A DNA stretch of 34,887 nucleotides from Candidatus Sulfopaludibacter sp. SbA4 (GTDB lineage: Bacteria; Acidobacteriota; Terriglobia; Bryobacterales; Bryobacteraceae): contig OMOG01000756.1 in assembly GCA_900290305.1 (NCBI GenBank), positions 1-34,887 on the forward strand, written 5' to 3'. Below are positions 17,403 to 25,339 of the stretch, one piece after another. The notes under the pieces are model-generated. The model did not search any database. It was not told the origin of the DNA and worked only from the letters and a program-made list of their open reading frames with translations. The number at the start of each line of letters is the position of its first letter. Within the stretch, counting starts at the first letter, position 1. The position numbers and the translations under genes were made by a program.

Positions 17403-20006
17403 CTACGGCACAGTCACCGATCCCAGCGACTGCCAGTTCGAGTTCAGCGTGTTGCTGCGTGCCGCCAGATAGATCACCCGGTCCCCAGCAAAGCTCTGGT
17501 TGAACGTGACCGCCAGGGTCAGCGTCAAGGTGTTCCCGCTGGCGGTGACCGAGCTTCCGGCCGCGTTCACAGTGCATTGGCTGTTCGTGACGGCGCCCGA
17601 GCCGGGCAGCAACATTCCGGAGTACGGTCCGCCCGCATCGCCTGCATCGTCCACCAGGTAAACCGAACCGCCGGTTGCGCCGGAAGGAACAAACGCTACG
17701 TAGCAGGCGTGGCGGCCATCGAGGAAGTCATTGATTAGTACGTTCAGAACACTTAGGTCTTGAAAGCCGTTGGTATCTGTAAACGTGAAGGTATAGGTTT
17801 GAGTAGCGGCGCTGCTCCGGGCGGGACTGACTCCTCCCGCCGCCGGACCGGCCGGCGGTGGGCCCGGCACGCCCCAAGTTCCGAGCGCCTGCCAGCCGGA
17901 ATTGTTGCCGGCGTTGTCCTGCGCCGCCAGGTACACGATCTTGTTGCCCGCGAAACTCGCGCTGAATGTGATAGCCAGAGTGAGGGTCAGGGTGTTGCCA
18001 CTGCCGTTGACCGAACTCCCGGCGCCGGCGACACTGCACTGGCTGTTCTGAACGGAGCCATTCCCCGGCAGCACCATTCCCGAGTAAGGGCCGCCCGCGT
18101 CGCCCGCGTCGTCCACCAGGTACAGCGAGCCTGACGAAGCGCCCGATGCCATGAAAGCCACGAAGCAGGCGTGACGTCCGTCCAGGAAATTGTCGATCAG
18201 GACGTTCACTATGCCCAGATTCTGCCAACCTGTGGGATCGCTGAAGGTAAACGTCAATGTCTGATTCAGCGCGCTGCCCGCGCTGGGGTTGGCGCCCCCT
18301 GTTCGCGCCGCCCCCTCGGCCTGATTGACCGTGTACGTTTGACCCGCAATCGCTATCGTCCCCTGGCGCGCTGCGCCCGTATTGTTCGAAACGCTAAAGC
18401 TCACGCTTCCGTTTCCACTGCCGCTTGCGCCCGATGTGATCGTGATCCAGGAAGCGCTGGTTGTGGCGATCCACGGACAAGTGCTGCCGCTGCTGCCCGG
18501 ATTCGCGGAGACGGTAAACGTGCCGGTGCCTCCACCGTCTGCAATGGCTGTGCTGGCCGACCCGAGAGAAAAGGTGCAGGGCGAGGAGGACCAGCAGTTG
18601 AAGTTAACCGTATTGCTGGTCAAGCCTGCATTGGCCGCACTGATGGTACCGTAGCCGCTCCCGCCGGCGTTCGAGTTGTACACGGCAAGCCCGAAGGGTC
18701 CGATGTTGAGGCAGGGACTGGCATAGAAATAGTGGGTTGTGACGTAGTTTTGGGCGGTGTGGAGGATCAAATCGCCGCCAGAGTCACTCAGCGTAGGGAT
18801 GACCTGTTCCGAAAACCCGGGCCAAACCTCAACCGGGTTGGGCGGAACGTTCGGAATGTTGCTCGCAAGCGTCATTTGGGCAGGCTTCGCGAGAGCCGCT
18901 CCCGGCTCCCACCATACGGTGTTGCCCCCGGTAGGAATGGTGCTGTTGGTCTGGCCTGAGCCATCCAGTTTAATGAAACTGACATTACAAGAACTTTGGC
19001 AGGGGTTCCCGTGGTTCGGATATGCATCCACATAGGCAAGCTGGCTGCCGTCCGGTGAGAAGTGGATGCAATGTGGCCCCCCTTGGCAGGAGTCGGTAGT
19101 GAGCTGCGTCGACGTAATGCCGGCCGAGTAGCGGTTTCGCCCGCTCAAGTCATAGAATGCAATCGCCGGCTCGCCGACACAACCGCTACAACCCTGAGCG
19201 CCATGGTTGACGTTCCGGCCCCACACGATCAGTGTTCCATCCGGCGACCAATCGAGCGAACTGACATAGCCGTCATTGTTATCGCAGGCCAGGACCTGCA
19301 TTCCGGTGCCATCCGCCTTGACGCTGCCGATGACATTTACGACAATTGGCTGCTCTCCGTATGTCCCGCACACCGAGGTGTACATCGTACCCCGAAACGC
19401 CAGTGTCGAGCTGTCCGGGCTCCACGCCAAGCCATCCATGTAGCTTCCGGTGTAGTCGCCCACTGGTTGGTTGGACTGTGGGTTCGCCACGTACGGGGTG
19501 AGCTGGCGCAGATTCGACCCGTCCGCATTCACCAGGTAGATTTGGTTGTTCTGGCTGCCATCCGGCGCTTTATGGAGGGTCGCGAGGAATGCGACCATGG
19601 TTCCGTCCGGCGATATGGCGGGGTTCAGCTCGCCGTTGTATCCGCTAGGGGCACTGGGCGGGTTGGGCGTAATCTGACGCACGTTCGTTCCATCCGCGTT
19701 CATGAGAAAAATATGCCGGTAACTAAGGTAGGTGCCGTCAACGGCTGTGACGGAATTGAACGCGATGGTCCCGCTGCCGGCGACGGAAGGACTGAAGACC
19801 ACGTTGTTGCCGGTGTTGCCCGCGATCGCGAACCCGTTGGAGCCATCGATGTTGAATTCGAGGATAGACGGGCCCGTGTTGTCCACCAGTATCCGGCCGG
19901 GTTGCGACTGCGCCGCCGCCGGCGGCGCCGGCAGACCAATTGCTCCCAGTAGTACTAATACCGCCGTGGGGATCGGTGGTCTCAATGAGTTCGTGGCGCG
20001 CGACAT
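17403..20006 (-). CDS. Secreted PD40 propeller / BACON protein with two copies of a two-cysteine domain
   Basis: 867 residues from the ATG at 20006, which has AGGAG about 9 nt upstream and opens a signal peptide (PTAVLVLLGAIGLPAPPAAAQ). Residues 30-400 carry TolB/PD40-type propeller motifs (ISPDGTMVAFL, WSPDSSTLAFRG, WSPDGTLIVWG, FSPDGSQLAYVD). About 477-565 is a BACON-like domain (CPWIATTSASWITITSG, RQGTIAIAGQTYTVNQ), often linked to glycan binding. Residues 581-715 and 734-867 are two copies of one domain with NFLDGRHAC and NSQC cysteines, also found twice in the protein at 22139-24316. Likely extracellular; ligand unknown. The two-copy tail suggests a shared surface or adhesion role with that second protein. 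Confidence 0.85.
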   Translation of the reverse strand: MSRATNSLRPPIPTAVLVLLGAIGLPAPPAAAQSQPGRILVDNTGPSILEFNIDGSNGFAIAGNTGNNVVFSPSVAGSGTIAFNSVTAVDGTYLSYRHIFLMNADGTNVRQITPNPPSAPSGYNGELNPAISPDGTMVAFLATLHKAPDGSQNNQIYLVNADGSNLRQLTPYVANPQSNQPVGDYTGSYMDGLAWSPDSSTLAFRGTMYTSVCGTYGEQPIVVNVIGSVKADGTGMQVLACDNNDGYVSSLDWSPDGTLIVWGRNVNHGAQGCSGCVGEPAIAFYDLSGRNRYSAGITSTQLTTDSCQGGPHCIHFSPDGSQLAYVDAYPNHGNPCQSSCNVSFIKLDGSGQTNSTIPTGGNTVWWEPGAALAKPAQMTLASNIPNVPPNPVEVWPGFSEQVIPTLSDSGGDLILHTAQNYVTTHYFYASPCLNIGPFGLAVYNSNAGGSGYGTISAANAGLTSNTVNFNCWSSSPCTFSLGSASTAIADGGGTGTFTVSANPGSSGSTCPWIATTSASWITITSGASGSGNGSVSFSVSNNTGAARQGTIAIAGQTYTVNQAEGAARTGGANPSAGSALNQTLTFTFSDPTGWQNLGIVNVLIDNFLDGRHACFVAFMASGASSGSLYLVDDAGDAGGPYSGMVLPGNGSVQNSQCSVAGAGSSVNGSGNTLTLTLAITFSASFAGNKIVYLAAQDNAGNNSGWQALGTWGVPGPPPAGPAAGGVSPARSSAATQTYTFTFTDTNGFQDLSVLNVLINDFLDGRHACYVAFVPSGATGGSVYLVDDAGDAGGPYSGMLLPGSGAVTNSQCTVNAAGSSVTASGNTLTLTLAVTFNQSFAGDRVIYLAARSNTLNSNWQSLGSVTVP

Positions 20007-20153
20007 ATTCTGTTCTCCTGCTTCTAAACAGGCGGCATTCGCGATTGACGGGCGGCGGAATGTAACCGAGCGGTACCGTCTCTCTCCAGCCAGGATTTCC
20101 ATTTTTGGCTCGTGGATTGGGCGTAGCATATCACAAACCCCCAAGTCCTGAGC

Positions 20154-20177
20154 CTCCGAAGCGCACTCCGAAGCGCA
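20154..20177. repeat. 12-bp tandem direct repeat in the leader of the 20006 gene
   Basis: CTCCGAAGCGCA occurs twice head to tail (20154-20165, 20166-20177), about 150 bp upstream of the start at 20006. Its end overlaps the left arm of the hairpin at 20174. Confidence 0.6.
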
Positions 20178-20240
20178 GTTTTTTCTCCGGAAAAGCGAAA
20201 ACCGGGAAACTGCGTTTTTTCTTGGGAACAACCCAAGAAA
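20174..20240. repeat. Two adjacent hairpins separated by a T run, between divergent genes
   Basis: CGCAGTTT (20174-20181) pairs with AAACTGCG (20207-20214), with CCGG/CCGG pairing inside the loop, followed on the + strand by TTTTTT (20215-20220), a terminator-like form. Directly after, TTTCTTGGG (20218-20226) pairs with CCCAAGAAA (20232-20240) around a 5-nt loop. No + strand gene ends upstream, so a leader or insulator role for the - strand gene is more likely than termination. Bases 20241-20433 hold only the upstream region of the esterase gene; a TATAGT at 20399-20404 could be a -10 box but has no good -35. Confidence 0.45.
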
Positions 20241-20433
20241 GAAAAATGTTGAAGTATTCCGGTTTACGATCTGCGATTTAAGAATCTAAACGTGCCTGCC
20301 GCCAAGGGCGTGGCTGCTTGATCTCCTCCAAACAACCGCTTTTCCGTACCGTCAGCATGCCGGGACAACGACCAGCAGCCCGCCTATCATTTACTTGATA
20401 TAGTTCTAAGGGCGAATTATCCGGGAGGAATGT

Positions 20434-21834
20434 ATGCCCGTAACGCGATCAATTCGATGGACAGCCGGCCTGGCTGTATTAGCGCTGGCTGCCGGACTCA
20501 CGGAAGCTTATCAGGATGCTCAGCCCGCTGCCGGCGGGACGCCCGGGCCGGTGGAGCTTACGCGCGAACAGGATCAGAAGAGACTGATGGATCTTCTGCA
20601 CATCGCTTCGCTGCGGCAGGGCGCGAATGGGAGCAATCCGCAAGCGCCCAATTACGCGAACTACGATGAGTCGAAGGCCACCCCGTATCCCGATCTGCCG
20701 GACCCGCTGGTGTTGAAGAACGGGAAGAAGGTGACGACACCCGCGATGTGGTGGAACCAGCGCCGCCCCGAGATCGTCGAGGATTTCGATCGCGAAATCT
20801 ACGGCCGGATGCCCAAAGTGACTCCCAAAGTGAAATGGGAAGTGGTCGGCACGACTAACGAGACTGTCGGCGAAGTGCCGGTGGTCACCAAGAAACTTAT
20901 CGGCCATGTGGACAATTCGTCTTACCCGCAAGTGACTGTCGACATCCAACTGACACTGACCACTCCGGCCAACGCGGCCGGCCCGGTTCCGGTGATCATG
21001 GAATTCGGTTTCACGGGTTTCGGCGCGCGCGGCGGCGCACGCGGGCCGGCACCGGGGGCAGGGCGCGGCGGTCCCCCGATGCAGCCCGGACCCACGTGGC
21101 AGCAACAGGTGCTGGCGAAGGGTTGGGGCTATGCCATTTTGTCGCCCACCAGCATTCAGGCCGACAACGGCGCGGGACTGACTCAAGGCATCATCGGGCT
21201 GGTCAACAAGGGCCAACCTCGCAAGGTGGACGACTGGGGCGCGTTGCGCGCGTGGGCGTGGGGCGCCAGCCGCGCGCTGGACTATTTCGAGACCGACAAA
21301 TCCGTGGATTCGAAGCGAGTCGGAGTGGAAGGCCACTCGCGCTATGGCAAGGCCACCGCCGTCGCCATGGCATATGACTCGCGATTCGCCATCGCCTTTG
21401 TGAGTTCCTCGGGCGAAGGGGGCGTCAAGCTGCATCGCCGCAATTGGGGCGAGTTGGTGGAGAACGTCGCGGCAACGAGCGAGTATCACTGGATGGCCGG
21501 CAACTTTCTCAAGTATGCGGGTCCGCTCAACTGGAACGACATGCCGGTGGATTCTCACGAGCTGGTTGCATTGTGCGCGCCTCGCCCGGTGTTCATCAGC
21601 GCGGGGGCGACGCAGGGAGACGGATGGGTGGACGCGAAGGGGATGTTTCTGGCCGCGGTGGGCGCGGGGCCGGTGTACAAGCTGCTGGGGAAGAAGGATC
21701 TCGGCACGAAAGAGTTTCCGCCGATCGAGACGGCGCTCATGGGCGGCGACGTGGCGTTCCGCCAGCACAGCAGCGGACACACTCCGGGACCGAACTGGCC
21801 GACGTTCCTCACGTTTGCGGAGCGGTACTTTTGA
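20434..21834 (+). CDS. CE15 glucuronoyl-esterase-like enzyme, exported
   Basis: A 466-residue alpha/beta hydrolase resembling carbohydrate esterase family 15 (4-O-methyl-glucuronoyl methylesterase), which cuts ester bonds between lignin and glucuronoxylan. The nucleophile lies in VGVEGHSRYGKA (Ser302), the CE15 pattern G-x-S-R-x-G-K. WGASRALDYFETD precedes it as usual. The catalytic acid may be Glu328 (SSSGEGG), and His445 or His449 (RQHSSGHTPGP) is the likely base. A Gly/Ala/Pro-rich insert at 196-220 is unusual. The N-terminus is a signal peptide (RWTAGLAVLALAAGLTEA). GGGAGG precedes the ATG at good spacing. Neighbours on both sides encode secreted proteins with shared tail domains, which fits a plant-polymer locus. 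Copy B of the palindromic element begins at its stop codon. Confidence 0.85.
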   Translation: MPVTRSIRWTAGLAVLALAAGLTEAYQDAQPAAGGTPGPVELTREQDQKRLMDLLHIASLRQGANGSNPQAPNYANYDESKATPYPDLPDPLVLKNGKKVTTPAMWWNQRRPEIVEDFDREIYGRMPKVTPKVKWEVVGTTNETVGEVPVVTKKLIGHVDNSSYPQVTVDIQLTLTTPANAAGPVPVIMEFGFTGFGARGGARGPAPGAGRGGPPMQPGPTWQQQVLAKGWGYAILSPTSIQADNGAGLTQGIIGLVNKGQPRKVDDWGALRAWAWGASRALDYFETDKSVDSKRVGVEGHSRYGKATAVAMAYDSRFAIAFVSSSGEGGVKLHRRNWGELVENVAATSEYHWMAGNFLKYAGPLNWNDMPVDSHELVALCAPRPVFISAGATQGDGWVDAKGMFLAAVGAGPVYKLLGKKDLGTKEFPPIETALMGGDVAFRQHSSGHTPGPNWPTFLTFAERYF

Positions 21835-21841
21835 GGAACTC

Positions 21842-21905
21842 GCGCAAAACGGCCGCGGCGCGATCAATTCCTGTCCCGTATGGTGCCGCGCCGCGGCCTT
21901 TGCGC
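21842..21905. repeat. 64-bp palindromic element, copy B
   Basis: The reverse complement of this stretch matches copy A (6535-6598) at 61 of 64 positions. The match continues outward into TTTTGAGGAAC, which contains the esterase stop codon (21832-21834). The palindrome would form a strong hairpin in the esterase transcript and may act as terminator or mRNA stabiliser here. Confidence 0.75.
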
Positions 21906-22138
21906 TTCAAGAGCGCGCCGCGATAGTGGGCGGGACCTGATATAAGCGGACGCGCAGGGCTGAAGCACGCCCCACGGGGCTCCGGATGTGAAGTTATTCT
22001 TGCGTTGGTACTTAAGATATCCCGAATCCCCTTTTTTCGGTTGATGAGGCATTTTGCGCGCCAACCGCGTATCCCTGAGTGGAGGGATGCATGTCATCAT
22101 TTGTTGCGGGCTGGACCAGGCTCTACCTTGGAGGGGGG

Positions 22139-24316
22139 ATGTTCTCACAAGGACGTTTTCTTACGGCCGCCATTCTTCTGGCAGCCGCTTTGGTGGCAGT
22201 TCCGGCGGCGCGGGCGCAGTACGTTCAGCAGGGCGGCAAACTGGTGGGCAGCGGCGCCGTGCTCAACGGAACGGCCGCATTTTGCGATCCCGGCTCGGCC
22301 CAGGGTAGTGCCACCGCTCTGTCCACCGATGGGAACACGGCCATCATAGGCGGGGATGGGGACAACAGCGGCAACGGAGCGGTGTGGGTCTTCACACGCA
22401 GCGGCGGAACCTGGAGCCAACAAGGCGGCAAACTGATCGGACGTGGGGGGATTAACACCCAGGACTATGGAGTTTGTCAGGGATTCGCAGTGGCTGTCTC
22501 CGGCGACGGAAACACCCTGATCTCCGGCGGATATGCCGACAACCAAGCCGCCGGATCGGCCTGGATCTTTACGCGGGCCAATGGAACCTGGCAGCAGCAA
22601 GGTCTCAGCCTGCAGCCCGACGATACTTCGATTGCGGAGGCGTATTTTGGCATCTCGGTGGCGCTCAGCTCCGACGGCCAAACGGCGGCCGTGGGCGGCT
22701 CGGACGACTATAGCGCCGATCAATCCACCCACTCGGGAGCGGTCTGGGTATTCACTCAAAACAACGGGACATGGTTCCAGCAGGGGAGCAAACTGGTTGC
22801 CGACACCGACAACGTCCCTTCAAGTGCGATTCCGATGGAGGGGCACTCGGTCGCGCTTTCCAGCGATGGGAATACGCTGATTGAAGGCGGCCCGGAGGAT
22901 TGCCTGGATTCCGGCGCCTGCGCGGGGGCCGTTGCCGTATTCACGCGCGCCAATGGGCAATGGACTCAGCAAGGCCGCAAGTTCGGCGTTGCCAACAGTG
23001 AGTTCTTCGGGTGGTCAGTGGCGCTCTCGGCCGACGGAAATACGGCCCTGATTGGCGATTACGGGGCCGACGCCGCATACGTATTCACCCGCTCCGGCGG
23101 GGTCTGGACTCTGCAGAGCAAGCTGTCCGGATCGGGCGACGGGGGCGCCGCACAGCAAGGTTACTCAGTGGCGCTCTCGGCCGACGGGAATACGGCTCTG
23201 GTCGGCGGACCTCAGGATAGCCCAATGGGAGCCGCCTGGGTATTCAAGCGCAGTGGAGGAGTATGGAGTCAACTGGGCGGAAAGCTGACCGGCTCGGGCT
23301 CCGTGAGCGGCCCGCTGGGCGTGCAGCAAGGGACCTCGGTAGCACTCTCGGCCGACGGGAGCACGGCGCTGGTCGGCGGGATTGGGGACAACAACAACAC
23401 GGGGGCAACCTGGGTATTTGTTCCGGGAGTGAGTGGGGCCGCAACGCCGGTGGGGGTCAGTCCGGCGTCGGGCAGCGCCTCCAGCCAGTCCATGGTCTTC
23501 ACGTTTACCGATCCGCGCGGCAGTCAGGATCTGGACATCGTCAACGTTCTGATCAACAACTTCCTCGACGGCCGCAACGCCTGCTACCTGGCATACAGCC
23601 GCACCTCCAGCGTGCTGTACCTGTTGGCCGACAACGGCGGGACGCTGCAGCCGTTGACGCTGAACGGATCGGGCAGCGTTTCCAACAGCCAATGCACGGT
23701 GGCGGGAGCCGGCTCTTCTGTCAATCTGAGCGGCAACAACCTGGCCCTGACGCTGAACCTGACTTTCAGCGCGGCTTTTGCGGGCAATAAAGTCACTTAC
23801 ATGGCAGCTCGCGACCTGGAGGGCGACAACTCGGGGTGGGAGGCACTGGGCACATGGGGCGTTCCCGGCCTGACGACGTTTCCAGCGGCCGTGGGAGTGA
23901 GTCCGGCCCGCACCACGGGCTCCAGCCAGACGTTCATCTTCACTTTCAGCGACACCAAGGGTGTAACTGATTTGGGGGTGGTGAACGTCCTGATCAACAA
24001 TTTTCTGGACGGGCGGCAGGCCTGCTACGTGGCCTACAGCCAGCCGTTCAAAGTGTTGTACCTGGTCGGCGACGCCGGCGGAGGATTGTCATCGGGATTG
24101 ACACTGGGCGGCTCGGGCAATGTGAGTAACAGTCAGTGCACGGTGAACTCGGCAGGCTCGTCGGCGAGCGGCACCGGGAACACGTTGACGCTGACGCTGA
24201 ATATCAGTTTCACTGCGGGGTTCGACGGCAATCGAGTGATTTACCTGGCGGCGCGTGACTCGACCGGCGCCAATAACTCCGGATGGCAGGCGCTAGGATC
24301 ACTGACCATCCAGTGA
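22139..24316 (+). CDS. Secreted FG-GAP-repeat protein with two copies of the two-cysteine domain
   Basis: 725 residues from the ATG at 22139, which follows GGAGGGGGG and opens a clean signal peptide (FLTAAILLAAALVAVPAARAQ). In-frame starts at 22079 and 22091 also follow GGAGG and would only lengthen the leader. Residues 30-440 hold about seven FG-GAP-like repeats (ALSADGNTALVGG, GAAWVFKRSGGVWSQ), a propeller as in integrin-type surface proteins. About 448-593 and 594-725 are two copies of the domain also ending the protein at 17403-20006 (VNVLINNFLDGRQAC, SNSQCTV, LTLTLNISF, NSGWQALG). Likely extracellular binding or adhesion; no catalytic motif seen. Its 3' end overlaps the small gene on the other strand by 18 bases. 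Confidence 0.85.
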   Translation: MFSQGRFLTAAILLAAALVAVPAARAQYVQQGGKLVGSGAVLNGTAAFCDPGSAQGSATALSTDGNTAIIGGDGDNSGNGAVWVFTRSGGTWSQQGGKLIGRGGINTQDYGVCQGFAVAVSGDGNTLISGGYADNQAAGSAWIFTRANGTWQQQGLSLQPDDTSIAEAYFGISVALSSDGQTAAVGGSDDYSADQSTHSGAVWVFTQNNGTWFQQGSKLVADTDNVPSSAIPMEGHSVALSSDGNTLIEGGPEDCLDSGACAGAVAVFTRANGQWTQQGRKFGVANSEFFGWSVALSADGNTALIGDYGADAAYVFTRSGGVWTLQSKLSGSGDGGAAQQGYSVALSADGNTALVGGPQDSPMGAAWVFKRSGGVWSQLGGKLTGSGSVSGPLGVQQGTSVALSADGSTALVGGIGDNNNTGATWVFVPGVSGAATPVGVSPASGSASSQSMVFTFTDPRGSQDLDIVNVLINNFLDGRNACYLAYSRTSSVLYLLADNGGTLQPLTLNGSGSVSNSQCTVAGAGSSVNLSGNNLALTLNLTFSAAFAGNKVTYMAARDLEGDNSGWEALGTWGVPGLTTFPAAVGVSPARTTGSSQTFIFTFSDTKGVTDLGVVNVLINNFLDGRQACYVAYSQPFKVLYLVGDAGGGLSSGLTLGGSGNVSNSQCTVNSAGSSASGTGNTLTLTLNISFTAGFDGNRVIYLAARDSTGANNSGWQALGSLTIQ

Positions 24317-24544
24317 TGGCGGCGAGAGACTCAGTGGCGGCGCGGCCAGGGCGGCGTTGCCCCGCGGCGTAAGAACCACCGTGGACGTGGGGCCAGAGTC
24401 CACGACCTCGACGAGACCCTCGATGCAGGCGTCCTCCCAGACCGGATGGCGGGGGCAATTGGTGCGCCATGCCTCCATAGTTTCCGCATAAGTGCGGGGA
24501 CGGCTGGCGATCCAGGTGAGCAGTTCCAGAGTCAATGGGTTCAT
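24299..24544 (-). CDS. Small winged-helix-like protein
   Basis: 81 residues from the ATG at 24544 (MNPLTLELLTWIASRP). Upstream in-frame sequence is the antisense of the LysE gene and is rejected. Predicted helices ELLTWIASRPRTYAETMEAW and VWEDACIEGLVEVV are followed by a beta pair ending VVLTPRGNAAL; an LTPRG turn is typical of winged-helix wings (MarR- or PadR-like). I do not know the specific family. No strong ribosome site is seen. It converges with, and overlaps by 18 bp, the FG-GAP gene. Confidence 0.6.
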   Translation of the reverse strand: MNPLTLELLTWIASRPRTYAETMEAWRTNCPRHPVWEDACIEGLVEVVDSGPTSTVVLTPRGNAALAAPPLSLSPPSLDGQ

Positions 24545-24618
24545 GGGGGGCTCATGGTGTGCGAGCGGGCTCGAAGTATTGAGTATTGCACGGTGCGAGG
24601 GCACAGATCGCGTCAGGA

Positions 24619-24654
24619 GGCCGGTTGAAAACCGGCCGCAGGATGAAATCCTGC
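24619..24654. repeat. Two abutting perfect hairpins with 3-nt loops
   Basis: GGCCGGTT-GAA-AACCGGCC (24619-24637) is followed with no gap by GCAGGAT-GAA-ATCCTGC (24638-24654). TGCCCCACGCC then occurs twice (24652-24662, 24669-24679). Read on the - strand, GTGGGGCAGG..T then two hairpins is the same plan as the block at 34547-34611. It lies between the small gene at 24544 and the LysE gene. Confidence 0.75.
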
Positions 24655-24703
24655 CCCACGCCGCGACTTGCCCCACGCCATACTCATCGGCGATGCTGAC
24701 ATA

Positions 24704-25324
24704 GTGAAGGCGATCGAACTCCTCATCCGCGGCATCGCAACGGGCCTGATTATCGCGGCGCCCGTAGGACCGGTCAACGTCATCTGCGTTCAACGCACCA
24801 TCGCTAAAGGATGGCGATCCGGCCTGGTCTCCGGCCTCGGCTCCGCGGTGGCGGACACGCTGTACGGCGCGATCGCGGCCTTCAGCATCACCTTCGTAAT
24901 CCGCATCCTGATTCGGGGAGAATTCTGGATTCGCCTGGTGGGCGGGGCGCTCCTCATTGTGATAGGCGCGGTGTATTATTTCAGGCGGCCGCAGCCAATT
25001 GAGAAGCAGGTGGCCAATTCGGAACGTAGGGAATTCGTCTCTACGCTGGTTCTCACCTGGACCAACCCTACCACCGTGCTCTCGTTTCTGGTCGTGCTGT
25101 CCGCCGTTGGTCTGGACGGCAACCAAACGTGGTATCTGACTAGCGTCGTGGTATTCGGGATTTTCGCCGGCTCGATGTTATGGTGGACCGTCCTCACCGG
25201 CGTTGTGAACCATATTCGCGATCGCTTCAGCGACCGCACGATGGTATGGATGAACCGCGCGGCGGGATTGGCGATCGGCGGCTTCGGGATCGTTATGATG
25301 CTGTTGAGCCGCTCGCACCGTTGA
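24704..25324 (+). CDS. LysE-family exporter
   Basis: 206 residues from the GTG at 24704. The family usually begins a few residues before RGIATGLIIAAPVGPVN, which supports this start over the TTG at 24668, which would add 12 atypical residues; neither has a clear ribosome site. Six hydrophobic segments are visible: IATGLIIAAPVGPVNVI, ADTLYGAIAAFSITFVI, LVGGALLIVIGAVYYF, TTVLSFLVVLSAVGL, LTSVVVFGIFAGSMLWW and AGLAIGGFGIVMMLL. The signature APVGPVN and the TWTNPTTVLSF segment match LysE/RhtB amino-acid efflux permeases of the inner membrane. Substrate unknown. It converges on the M20 peptidase gene with 15 bp between stops. Confidence 0.85.
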   Translation: MKAIELLIRGIATGLIIAAPVGPVNVICVQRTIAKGWRSGLVSGLGSAVADTLYGAIAAFSITFVIRILIRGEFWIRLVGGALLIVIGAVYYFRRPQPIEKQVANSERREFVSTLVLTWTNPTTVLSFLVVLSAVGLDGNQTWYLTSVVVFGIFAGSMLWWTVLTGVVNHIRDRFSDRTMVWMNRAAGLAIGGFGIVMMLLSRSHR

Positions 25325-25339
25325 TTGCGGCGCGATGGA

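Noticed and set aside
20215-20220. T6 after a hairpin as a + strand terminator
   Set aside because: No + strand gene lies upstream; the region is the leader side of a - strand gene.
20479-21867. A 462-codon antisense frame over the CE15-like gene
   Set aside because: GC-bias shadow; no motif, and the sense strand has a clear signal peptide and catalytic residues.
24545-25126. N-terminal extension of the small winged-helix-like protein
   Set aside because: This part is antisense to the LysE gene and has no protein-like character; the ATG at 24544 starts the plausible sequence.
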